Source of the DNA: Tamarix chinensis
Taxonomy: Eukaryota; Streptophyta; Magnoliopsida; Caryophyllales; Tamaricaceae
Assembly (NCBI GenBank): GCA_030549775.1
Contig: CM060171.1
Span: forward strand, 60,446,360 to 60,510,359
Length of the DNA stretch: 64,000 nt
Direction: 5' to 3'
Each line of letters starts with the position of its first letter. Positions within the stretch are counted from its first letter, which is position 1. A program made the translations under genes and the position numbers. The notes below the pieces were generated by a model. It was not told where the DNA came from. It did no database searches and worked only from the letters and a program-made list of their open reading frames with translations. Shown piece after piece: positions 25,314 through 37,200 of this stretch.

Positions 25314-25560
25314 TGCCATTGTGGGTTAAGTTCCCAAACCTTCCCCTTAAGTATTGGTATATTGATTCATTGAGCAAGATTGCAAGTGCAATACGCAAGC
25401 TTATATGCATTGATATGATAACACTAGCTATGGAAAGTGTCTTTTTCCATGAATTCTTGTAGAGGTTAATACTAAGCAACGTTTGATTGATTTGTTGATG
25501 ATTATGGATCTTGATGGATGTGAGATTACCCAACAACCCTTTTTATTGTCATCTTTACGC
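25314..25560 (+). pseudogene. LINE ORF1 fragment, DUF4283-like (right part)
   Basis: The + strand reads LPLKYWYIDSLSKIASAI and continues with a conserved-looking stretch to about 25460, matching the LPLEYW...IASxIGKP part of DUF4283 in ORF1 of plant L1-type retrotransposons. Frame breaks follow. ORF1 proteins bind RNA in the LINE ribonucleoprotein. This copy is dead and was split by LTR A1. Confidence 0.7.
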
Positions 25561-28446
25561 CAAACTTAGACATTAAGCTATGGAGTGTAAGAAAGACAAG
25601 AACTTAGGTGAAATAAAGGAAATGGTTGAGTGGGTGATGATAAGGGATAAAAAATGGAAAATGGGTGATACCTAATTAGAATGCACGAATCATGCAACTA
25701 GCTAATAAATTCTCATGATTGGCAAGAGATTTTCAAATGAAGGGAGAAGTGGATTATAACTAGTGTGCTAGGAGGGTTATTGCACTTAACTAGAACCTGT
25801 GAGAGAATCATCTACATTTATCCATTGTGACAACATGGTCCCAATCTTGCAACTAGAAATGAAAGATAGAATTATCACTATATGTTGATGAAAATACTTG
25901 ATAAGTAGATGAGTGTTAAGGGTCCAGAGAAGGGTGAGAAGGTTAGGGTTAAGATTGATGGTCTTTATTTGGACATAGGTAGACATGTTGAGTGGTTAGA
26001 ATGTGAGAGGATTGAAGAATATATCAAAGAATAAGGATGTTAGAGTATATTTTATTAGTTTTCTTGAAACTATAGTTCGGTAGAATAATATGGAAAGTGT
26101 TTTCCAAAGGATCTTCCATAATTAACATATTCTTACCAATTATGATCACCACCATAATGGTTGAGTTTGTGTTGCATGGGACTCCAACTTATGGGAGGTT
26201 AATTATATGGCATCGTGTGATCAAGGAATTCTCTATGTGGTATATAATTTATAATTTAACTAGTGATTTGATATAACTTTTGTGCGTGCCATGAATAATG
26301 GTAATGGGTAGAAGAGTTTATGGGATTGGTTAGTGTTTCATAGTTGTGTAGTGGAATATGGATGGTGCTTTGAGATTTCAATTTTTTCCTTAATTTTAAG
26401 AAGTGGTTCTAAGGGGAGGCACCAAATCCTAATGATATCATGGATTTTGTTAAATGCGGCCAGCAGTTGGGCATTTGATGATCTTTGTGTGTAAGGATGT
26501 CATTTTAGTTGGTATAGTAAGAGAGCAAGTGTTGATGAGGTGAGGAGTAACTTGGATCAATCTTTAGTTACTATGCATTAACTAGAAACATTTTCTACTT
26601 TGACTTTAAAGTTCCAAAGCCCTTTGTTTTCAAACCATAGCCCCATTGTTGTAGATCTTCACCTAAATCCAATGCTAGGGTGGAAACCTCTTAAATTCTT
26701 TCATTTTTTTTATTGGAAGATTAAAACTTCATGGAATTAGTATAGGAGCATTGAAACCAACCTCTATGGGTAATTTCTTACTTTAATTGGTTAATACATT
26801 GTAAGCTTTCAAATAGGACTTGATGAAGCTCAATAGAGACAAATATGGCTATATCTCGTATAGGATGAATTTAGTTAGGGTGTAGTTGATAGCTCTACAA
26901 TTTCTAGTGTTTGGTGGGTAAATTGTTGTGGCTAGGTGGACATAATAGAAATTATTGTAGTGAAAATTGAATCATCTTTTGTAGTCTGAGGAGACATTCT
27001 TAAATCATAAACTTATTTATTCAAGGGTTGCAGTGTGGTGATAGTAACCCTATATATTTCTTTGCTCATTTCAAGGAGAGAAAACATTAGAAGTTTGTTG
27101 GTTCAATATTAGATGTTTATGAGAATGAGGCAAATGGTTAAACACAAGTGTAGCAAGAATTGTGTGTTTTTTATGAGGGCTTGCTTGGCTCCCTATAGGC
27201 TACACAAGTGAGATGTTCAAAGCAACTATCATGAAAGGGGGACAAGTTTTAGAGGAGAACCATTACAAATTAGCGATAACTAGGGGTATTGGTGATATTA
27301 GCGAGAATTCCATGTGCCCACTTGCACCCCCATGCTAGAAAAGGTGACAACAAGATTGAGGCACTAAAGTACATTATACTTATCTTATGCAGGTAGGATA
27401 CAACTCATTAAATCAATGTTGTTCACCATTTAGGTGTACTTCAGCTAGGTAATCTTATTACCAAAAATAATCCTTAACAAATTTATATGCTTATGTTGAG
27501 TCTTCCTATGGTCCGGTAAACTAATAGAGTGGAGGAGGGAACTTGTTGCTTGGAACCAACTCTGTACGTTAGAAGACGAAGAAGGATTAGGTTTTATTTA
27601 GCTAGAGATATAGAATAGTTGTGCATTAGGGAAAATTCTAAGGAACATATGTATGTAGAAAGAATCACTATGGGTAAAATAGATCCATGCATTCTATCTT
27701 AGATATGCTAATATCTAGACGTTTAGGCCCACATGTTTATATATCTTGGATTTTTCATCAAACTATGTTTCTACGAGATAAGTTGCATGTCCTTATACAA
27801 TGAAGGTTTACAGTAGGGTATCAAGAGTATTCTATTCGAATTTCTTTTGAGGAGTTGCAACCAAAAGTGGAAAATAAGTGGTGGGAGCACTTGGTATGAC
27901 AAACTCTAGTGCTCCCTCAACATCGTCTGTCACTGTGACCAACCATGCATAATCGCCTTCTCATAAGGGACATATTATTAGATATTGGAATTAGTATTGA
28001 TGCAAGGTGTGTTTTTTGTGGAGAAAAGATTAAAATAGTGGAGTATCTATTTATGTAATTTTCATTTTCTTTAGCCATTTGATAGCGTGCTCATGTGGTC
28101 ATAAATAAGAGAGATGTATTTGTTGGCTAGATATTGGAAGCACTCTCCATAGTGATGAGCTCTAGATAGTCAAAGCAAACAAAGCAGGTCTGTGGGCATT
28201 GTTTATGGCATTTGGTGTAACTATCTAACATGAGAGGAATTTACTTATTTTCCAGAATAGCCAGCTTGAGTAGAGGAGCTTATTGTTTTCCCTTGTCACC
28301 ACATTAGCTAGGTTATTGTCCCACCCTTACTATTAAACTAAATACGAGAGATAGGTAGATATTTTGCATTGAATATACTAATTATTTTAGTTGTTGTAAT
28401 GCTCATAGTTTCAAAGTAGTAAAATTTCTTACTTATTAGAAAAACC
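25561..28446 (+). mobile_element. Decayed LINE body (EN, partial RT, zf-RVT)
   Basis: Frame-shifted, stop-ridden L1-type coding sequence. Near 26490-26650 is the C-terminal part of an endonuclease domain: a TWYSKRASVDEVRSNLDQ-like stretch, then SNHSPIV, corresponding to the SDH motif with Asp replaced by Asn. At 27070-27200 comes the spacer before reverse transcriptase (SILDVYENEANG). The RT palm appears deleted near 27300, because the text jumps to the C-terminal thumb (LSYAGRIQLIKSM-type, 27390-27430). A zinc-binding zf-RVT segment (CVFCGEKI) lies near 28009-28032. The end near 28446 (TTCTTACTTATTAGAAAAA) resembles a LINE tail. It encodes no functional product. Confidence 0.75.
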
Positions 28447-29279
28447 AAATTTGCTGAAAGAACTTTCAAATAAGAAAATGTTTAACATAAAATGCTTACA
28501 AAACCTATAAATAGTTTTCGGTGAACAACAAAAGACTTATCTGAATAAACATTCTTATTTAAAATGAATTGTAACGTTCATTAAAATAAAAATACAATGA
28601 AAAAAATAGTATTTAAAACACATCAATAAATTTTCTTTTTTTATAAATGTTTGAATAGCTAAGAATAAATTAACTCATTTTTTGAAATAGTCTTATATAA
28701 ACTAAAATAGTAAAAATAGAAGAAAATTAATTTTAGAAAGAAAAACATAAATTAGTTGTAGAAATCATTTTAATATATATTTTTTTAAAATATCTCATCA
28801 ACCTCGTAAAAATAAATAATTTAAAGATGGAAATATTTACTATGGATGAGAATCATTAAAATGGTTTTACTACTTCAAATAAATTTCATAATTTAAAATA
28901 ATTTATTTTCATTACTGAAATATAATATCAAATCAAAGTCATAATCACACAACGAAATTATCATAAAAATGAATTTAAAATATTAAAAACAAATCCTAGG
29001 AAGAAAATGAAAATACATGTGACACAAAAATTAAATTACGTGAATTTAATAATATTATAGTCAGGAATGAATTTATCTATAATTATTCATAATGACAAAT
29101 ACTTAGATAAATTTTAATATGAATTTAAAACCATCAATAAAAACTATAAAATGAATTGAAAATTTTTCAAACATTTACGAGAATTGAGATTTAAATAAAA
29201 TAACTTGATCAAAATAAATTTAAAAGAATCACAACTCTTAAACTAAAAATAATATTTTATAAAAGTTAGATTTTTTGAA
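28447..29279. other. AT-rich spacer without recognisable gene
   Basis: A very AT-rich stretch with many TTTAAAAT-like words and no recognisable gene or defined repeat. Confidence 0.45.
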
Positions 29280-29830
29280 AGATGTGGTGTTAAAGTATTC
29301 TTGGTATTTTACTATAATGTTATTCATGTTTTACTATAGTATACTTAATGTTTTACCATGGTTTGATATTATGTAGTTCTACTTTTCTCTATTGTTATAT
29401 TTCATATATATGTTGTTTCACTATGATATGTTTCATGTTTCATTATAGTATACTTGGTATTTTACCATAACATGTTTTATATTTCACCATGGTATATTTG
29501 ATGTTTTACTATGGTCTAACATTATGTAGTCATGGGTTTTTCCATTTTTATATTTCATGATGATATGCTTCATGTATTCATTATGGTATGCTTTGTGTTT
29601 TACCATGATCCAACATTACCCTACTTCTCTCAATTATTATGTCTTACCATGATATGCTTCATATTTCATCATTATATGATTGGCATTTTATCACTATATA
29701 CTTTATGTTTTACAATTGTATCATTGATGTTTCACCTTGATCCAATACTATATAGTTCTACTTTTCACTATTGTTAATTTTTACCATGATATAGTTGGCG
29801 TTTCATCATTTTATGCTTTATCACTTGGTT
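29280..29830 (+). repeat. Tandem array of TTTCACCATGGTATATTTGATG-like units
   Basis: About twenty degenerate units of roughly 24-28 bp of the form TTTTACCATGGTATACTT. A higher-order block is marked by recurring ATGTAGTTCTACTTTTC or a close variant near 29372, 29520 and 29752. Weak relatives occur at 2200-2290. No gene is seen in it, and the 29532-29777 open frame is repeat translation. Confidence 0.75.
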
Positions 29831-30334
29831 TTTTTATTTATCATAGCTTTCCACAAAAGTATATGGATCTATATTTTAGTGAAAAATCCTAGGAACATTA
29901 TGATATTTTTATTTTATGGTAATCATCTTGAGAGATATTTCAATTTAAAATAAATTACTGACATTATAATAATATAAGTAATATATACAATATGTATGGT
30001 GTGTATGACAACATCATATAAATTGCAACAAATTCATTGTATGGACATTTTTCTGAAGTTCAACTTGTATAAATTGTCAAGTAAAGGAAGCAACATGAGG
30101 TTTATGGTTGTGATATTAGGATCTATTTGAAACATTAGTCAAATACAACATTAAGGTTGTGATATCAGGAGCTATTTGAAGTAGTAGTAAAATACAACAT
30201 TATCATAAAGGTAAATTGCTTTATTAAATCAAGATCATAAACACATCTATACTAATTTTTATGACAAGAGACATTTTAATATTTAATATAAGTAAATCAC
30301 CATCTAGTTCTTCTAGTATTATAAATTATGAAAT

Positions 30335-30372
30335 TTAAAATCCACCCATGTCATGGCATGGGATGAAACTAG
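30335..30372 (+). mobile_element. Possible Helitron 3' terminus
   Basis: CCCATG and CATGGG (30345-30362) form a 6-bp stem with a 6-base loop, followed seven bases later by CTAG (30369-30372) and then T. This is the layout of a Helitron 3' end: a hairpin, then CTRR, inserted before T. I could not find a convincing 5' TC end, so the element's extent is unknown. The upstream tandem array could be its interior. Confidence 0.35.
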
Positions 30373-30814
30373 TTAATTTACTAGCCTATCGAAGTGATAT
30401 GAGCCTATCTGATAGGCCTTTACCATGTAAGGCTGTAAAATTTGGGCTATTTCTTCCTTTGAGCTGGGATGAATGAGCGAGCGACGAATTGGGCTCTCAT
30501 TAACCAAACGCAAGCTGGTAGCACCATTCCACTATGCGAAGCCATAGGCGGTAGATGTACGGACCAATATGATACAAACGTGAGACGTTGTGCTAACGAA
30601 AGTTAATAAACAATTTGCTTTGATATATTTATAAACACACAATTATCCGAAAGAAAACCAGAGTCAACTTGAATTTGGAGTTTTGGACAGAGAAGCCTAT
30701 TGAATCCTATCTTCTTCCTGAATTCTCCTTTTCCCTAATCCTGAAAACATTGAATCTATATTGGAAGAATAATATATTATCAAAATCAGAGAAAAAGATT
30801 AGCGAAATTTAGAG
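30373..30814 (+). promoter_or_regulatory. HPAT promoter and 5' leader region
   Basis: This 440-bp stretch between the repeat-rich DNA and the HPAT start codon is less AT-rich than its left neighbour. A TATA-like box, TATATTTATAAA, lies at about 30624-30635, 180 bp before the ATG, which would leave a leader of about 150 bp. The start site is inferred from this box only. Confidence 0.4.
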
Positions 30815-31213
30815 ATGGGTTTTGGGAATTTCTTCAAAACCCTTCTCATAATTTTTTCAGTAGCATTAGTTACATACAACGTAATAATCTCTCCAAATGC
30901 ACCTCTCAAGCAAGACTTCCCCGGGCCAAAGAAGATTTCAATTGATCCTGCGATTAGAATGCCGAGCGATAGGAAGACGAAGTTGAATTCAGGAAACAAG
31001 AAGAGATTGTTCCATACAGCTGTTACAGCTTCAGATTCAGTTTATAATACCTGGCAGTGTAGGGTTATGTATTATTGGTTTAAAAAGTTCAAAGATGGAC
31101 CTACTTCTGAAATGGGCGGGTTTACTCGGATTTTGCATTCTGGTAAACCTGATAAGTTAATGAACGAGATTCCTACTTTTATTGCTCACCCTCTTCCAGC
31201 AGGAGTTGACCAG
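30815..31213 (+). CDS. HPAT exon 1
   Basis: It codes residues 1-133: the membrane anchor, a variable stem and the start of the catalytic region up to PLPAGVDQ. The ATG is the first in-frame start in front of the anchor. The donor CAG|GTATCG follows, and reading on would give stop codons four residues later. Confidence 0.93.
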
Positions 31214-34200
31214 GTATCGATTCGTTAATCTGGGTTTTCGAGCTTTTTCTCTTTTGATTACTTGATTTGCTTATTAGTTGCTCGAGCTTGTTTGGCTTTG
31301 TTTCTGGGCGATCTGGTTGTTAGGCGGTCAACTGCATGGAGGAATGAACTGTGAAATGGGTATGGCTTGCGCTCTAGGGGATTTTGGGTTTTCAAATTTT
31401 GGTGCATTGGTGTTTAGGAGATCAAGGTTGACTCAAATTTCTTACGATTGTCGGATTTTCTATCGTCGATTCCTCCATTCGTGTGACTAAAAACTAGATG
31501 AGAATACATGTTGATTCTTGTTATTCACTGTTTTTCTCCATTTTTAATGGTTCTTGGGTTGAAGGTCAACGAATGATGTGTACACGGCGGGAATAAATGA
31601 TCTTTTTTGCCATATTAGGCAGGATATTTGGGAAAGGAGTGGCTGGTTAGCATATTATGAGGATGCTGGATATGAATTTCATAATCAATATTTGGTAATT
31701 CTAGAATTGCTTATAGTGTAGTGATTTTGAGCACTTATAGAACTAAAATGACCAGGGATTAAGCTAGTCGTAGAGTGTTGATATGCCTGTTTCCTATTTT
31801 CTATGCTACTGCCTATGTGGGGCTCATTTGCGGAATGACACTAAGAATAGGTAGGTCAACAACAGTACCCAATTGCAGTGTGCGGGTTTGTATTTTCTAC
31901 ATATAAATATGGATGATTTCTTCAGATGCTGAGCAAGAGTTTTATCCCAATATAGTAGCTATAAAACAGCTATAGGAGTTTTACCTGAATGATAAAAGAC
32001 AAAAGTGCCAGTGTCATTGAGGAATGTGTGATAGAAGATATCTTAGTTCATTACCTTCGGACACAGTTAAAGGTAAAGATAAAAGGGAGTTGGGTTATGT
32101 GCTGCTCAATTGCTAATATTTATTTATGTAATAACTTAATGACCAGCTTATCAGTTAAATCAAATGGGTTGTCTTGTCATCAAAGGACGTATTTCAATGA
32201 ATTAAGTTGGGCAGGGTTCTAATATATACCTTGACACAACAATTAATTGTTAGAGGTAGTAACATCTAATATAAGATATGGCTTAAAACATCATGGTTGA
32301 GATGGTCAGGTTCCCAAATTCAAAGATTTCTTCCCTACATACGACATAACAGTCTCTATGGAGTAATAGATTGCATAGCCAACCTATATACTCTTCCCTT
32401 TTCAGATCATAGGCCACCTTGAGCTCTCATATTTTTGGTAGGTCATGGAGGATGTCAAGCTCTTACCTGTTAGCCAATCCTACTCCTGGATTTTCTTTTC
32501 GTCTCACTGAGAGGTATGGTAGCAAGGTTGCACATAGTTTAGCTAGATTTGCCTTGAACCATAGGTCCCTAATTTTTGGTTTTACGGGTAGAGTGATGCG
32601 GGGGCATGTCGACCAAATTTTACAAGCCATGGGTTGACTTATTTCATATCAGTGCCCATTAGTTTGGTATTGGTGGAAGATTTGGGCTAAATTAGTACAT
32701 TTGGGCCTAATAAGGTGCTTACTTACTTAAAGATGGGCCGAGGAGAACTAAATGATCATTATTGAAATTTTTAATGAAGACACATGACTTTCCATGGACT
32801 TCCAACATCATGGAGAACTGGTCATATCTATTTAGATCTTATTAGGAAGTTTTTTGTTCAGTTTGTTTATCTTTGTGTGGTGTGCTGATTTTAGCCTAGT
32901 TTTTTTTCTTTTAGTTTCAGCTTATCTTTTCATTGAAAATCATATATGAGGAGGTGCAATTCATGTATTAAAATCAAGCCTCATAACATATTGAAGAGAT
33001 CATGTAATTTCAAGATCCAAGTTCATTATTTTAATCGGTTCACTATGTGGGTTCGTTCTTGATCTGTGTATTCCGTATGATTTGTAATTCAATTTTCTCT
33101 ACTAAATTTTTGTTTGATTTGAGTGAATTAGTTTGTGTTCAATTGGGCACATTCATATCCCATACAATTGAGCATCAAAATGTTCATTTACACGCATATT
33201 CCTATTCAACATTTATCATCTTCAACCTCTATAACCCTAACCCTAGCCCTCCTCTATAGCTATTGTTTCTTAACATTTTAATTATCACTATTAACCTAAT
33301 ATTTTGCTTCCATAATCAACATTATAAATCAACATTAATGATTCTCTAAACGCTCACCATAATCATTCATGATCATCCACACATTCAACCCCAAAGATCC
33401 ACTCTTTCAATCAAAACCCTAACTCTAATACCTTCTTTTTTACCAATGGTTTTTTCTCGACAATTAATATCCACTTAAACTCAACTCTAACCTGCCATTA
33501 ATAACCCATCATTAGCCATTGATCCACTATTAAAATCCCTAACCAATTGAGCTCCCAAACCCTCATCAAAATCCTAAAACCCTAACACCCCAAGTCCAAA
33601 ATCAAAACTCAATCTTTTAATTCATCCAATCCTTCTTCTTGTTTTGATTCAAATCATATGTGTCTTGTATAAATTACTAATTTTTGGTTTTGGGTCCTTC
33701 CAAAATGCATCAAAAGTGGTATCAAAGCTTTTATTGATTGGCCATAATCACACGCCAAAGAGGTAAATCATAAAGCACACATTTTTCTTAAGATTTCACT
33801 TCTTTTATCAATATTATTCCAAGTTTCAACTAAGATTTCTTCAAGGACTCGTCAAGAACCCTATAAGTTGAAGGATTTTAGTGGAAAGGCACGATTTTGA
33901 GTTGCTGATCTAGCCATGTCAAAAAATCACCATAATATAGAGGAGGAGGATAACTTTGATTCATTGATGTCTCAAATTTAACAACTTACTAAAGTGATTG
34001 CTAGACAAGATGCGGCGCATAATGAAAGATTGTCGAAAATTAAAAAGGGGCTTTCTAATCATGTGGATATAGGCAATCAAAGAGGAGTTGGTGTGGGAAT
34101 AAACAGTGTTTGAAAAGGCTTAAGGCGCACCGAGGCGCTAGGCGCAAGGCGAAGGCGCACGCCTGGGCGATGTGAGGCGCCTAGTGTTTTTTTTTTTTTG

Positions 34201-37200
34201 TTGGCATATATACTTTTTTTTCCAGTTTTCCTTGATGCTCTCTCTATTTTTTTTTCAGATGTAGTGGTACATTGTTTTTCTTTTTGCTTTTTTTTTTACA
34301 TTAGGAAGAAAAAGTTTCTGCAAAAAATATATAGAACAAGGGGGGACCTTTCTTTTTCCCTATATCTTTTGTTTTCCCTTATATCTGCAAAAAATATATG
34401 CAGATATACTTTTGGTTTTTCCTAATGCCCTATCTGTTTTCCTCTATATCTGCAAAAAATATATGCAGATATACCAAAATAACTATTTCTTGCTTTAAAT
34501 TGGTGGTAGCAGACTTTACAGTCTCTGCAGCTGGTTTTTTACCTTTCCAAAATAACTCTTGCTCTCCCCAATTCCCATATTAATTGCAGAATATTTTTAC
34601 TGCAATCAAGACTATAAATATACTTACATTTTTCCAACAAATGACTATTTAACTCCCCTAAGTCTCTGTAGTCTGCATGTAATTTTTTTTTCTGCTGAAA
34701 AGGTTTTTTATCCCTCTTCCCTAAGTCCATCCTCCCTATGTGTCTATTGATCTCCCAAGTTTCTGCTTGATTTTATGCTGAGGCGTGCGCCTCATAGCCT
34801 CTGCGCCTAGCGCCTGAGGCGCGCCTTATATGCGCCTCACTTATGTAGCCTCGCCTAGCACCAAAAAAGCCCTAACCCCCCATCGCCTTGCGCCTTGCGC
34901 CTCAGGCGCGCTTTTTCAAACACTGGGAATAAGGCCACAAGGAAGGATACACAAATGCCGCCATATGTAATACTTCAAGTGTAGATGTTGTAGCCACTTT
35001 CTAAGGGATTTTCCCAATTAGAATGCATTAATTTGGAGAGAAATTTCTAACATAGAGCCATGTCATGTTCATGAGATTGAGCTAGATAATTAAGAGAGTT
35101 ACGGTGTAGAGAGTGCATATGGTAAAGAAGGCCAAGAATGTTGCATCTGTTGGTGCATGCACGGTCATCTTTAACTTAAAGGGACAAAATTTTCAAAGAC
35201 CAAGTACAAGGTGGGAGACAAAGTGAGTGAAGTCATTATTGATAGTGATTCATGCACCAATGTTGCAAGTGAAGATATTGATGAAGCTTGACTTGAAAAC
35301 CACAAAACACCCATGGCCTTACTATTTATAATGGCACAACAAATATAAAGGGGTAAGAGTCTCTAAGCAAGTCCTTGTGAAATTTAAAATTGGTAATTAT
35401 CTTTATGATATGTTATATGACATAATACCAATGGATGCATGCTATATGTTGCTTAGGAGGTCAAGGTAATACGATAGAGGGGTTTCTCATGATAGAGTGC
35501 TCCATGAGTACATGGTTTGCTAAGGGAAAAAGAGGTTCAAGTTAAAGCCTATTTTTGAGCTAGCAACCGAATCTAAGAAGCTACAAGAGGATCAAATTCG
35601 AAATCTTGTTCCTTCAAGAGCAAGACATGGAGAAGGTCATCAAGAAAGGAGTTTGTTATGCTTTGTTGGTGACAGAAGAAAGCCAATAAGGGGAGTCTGA
35701 CAAGCTACAATTGAATCTCACCAAACTTTTGGAAGACTTTTGTGATTTACTTCTTAAATAGTTACCACTTGGATTACTACCATTGACAGGAATAGAGCAT
35801 GCTACTGATTTCATGCCAGCAGGTTCTCTTCTAAATAAGGTCATGTATCTTGATGGAATCCTAAGGAAGTAAAGGAGCTTCAGAAACAAATGATAAGAGT
35901 TGCTAGATAAGGGCTATGTAAGAGAAAAGAAAGACGGGATATGAAGGATTTGCATTAATTCATGAGCGGTCAACAACATCATAAACAATCAAGTATAGAT
36001 TTTCTATGTTGAGATGGGATGATGTGTTAGATGAGTTGTATGGAGAAAAGAATCTTCTTTAAAATTAATCAAAGGAATGGTTATCATCAGATGTAGATTA
36101 GAGAAGGAGATGAGTAGAAGACAACTTTCTAGACTAATTATGATTTTATGAGTGGTTGGTGATGCTGTTTGGACTATCCAATGTAGTCAACTTGATTATG
36201 AGATTGATGAATGGAGTGCTAATACCATTCTTAAGAAATTTTATGGCGGTGTACTCAGATGACATACTTATCTATAGTAAGAACAAGAAGGATCATCTAA
36301 TGTACTTAATGAGGCTATTTGAGAAAAGTTATATGGGAAGTGAGATTTATAGAGAATTCCTAAATCTATTAAAAAACATGTACAATATTTTCTTCCTTTT
36401 AATTTACTATGTATATTTTGGGCCAAGTTACTATTGAATGATAATAAAGTATTGATATTTATTACCTTCACATCTATATCTATGTATTCTTTTTTTCATT
36501 CCAAGGCTAATTTAAGATTATTAGGACAATTTAATATATAATAACTCATTTAAATACTTCTAATATAATATAAAATACTAGTTTATTGAATAATTTTATT
36601 TAGATGAGCAATAAATAATAAGTAGAACATATGGTGAAATAAGAAAAACAATTTATGTCGTAACGATCTCAGCATATTACTTATTGTTTGTGACACTTCG
36701 ATATTACAACACCGTGACTACAATTTTACTACTTGGTTAAAGCTACCATACTTGTCACAACCAACATGTGTTTGCACTAGGAGACTTAGTGGGGTTACAC
36801 CTCAGGAATGAATGTTTTCCTCACCGTGACATATGGTAAAATTTCTCCGTGCTATGATGATGCAAATTTGAAGACATGTCCTACAAATTCTACAAGCCAT
36901 GGGTTAGCTGTCATTTGTTTGATATTAGTGGAAGATTTTAGTCAAACTAGCATATTTATACTTAATAAGGTGCTTCTTTTCTTAATATTAGACTAAGGAG
37001 GGACTTAATGGTCATTACTAGAATTTTTAATAAAGACACCTGACTTGCACATGCCATGGATGTCCAACATCATGGAGCATATCTATTGGATATTAGTTAT
37101 AAAATTTAGTTATATATTGTTAGAACGTTTTATCTTATCTAGTTTGTTAATCTTTGTGTGGCATACCGATTCTAGTCTAGATTTTTGTATGATCTTTATC

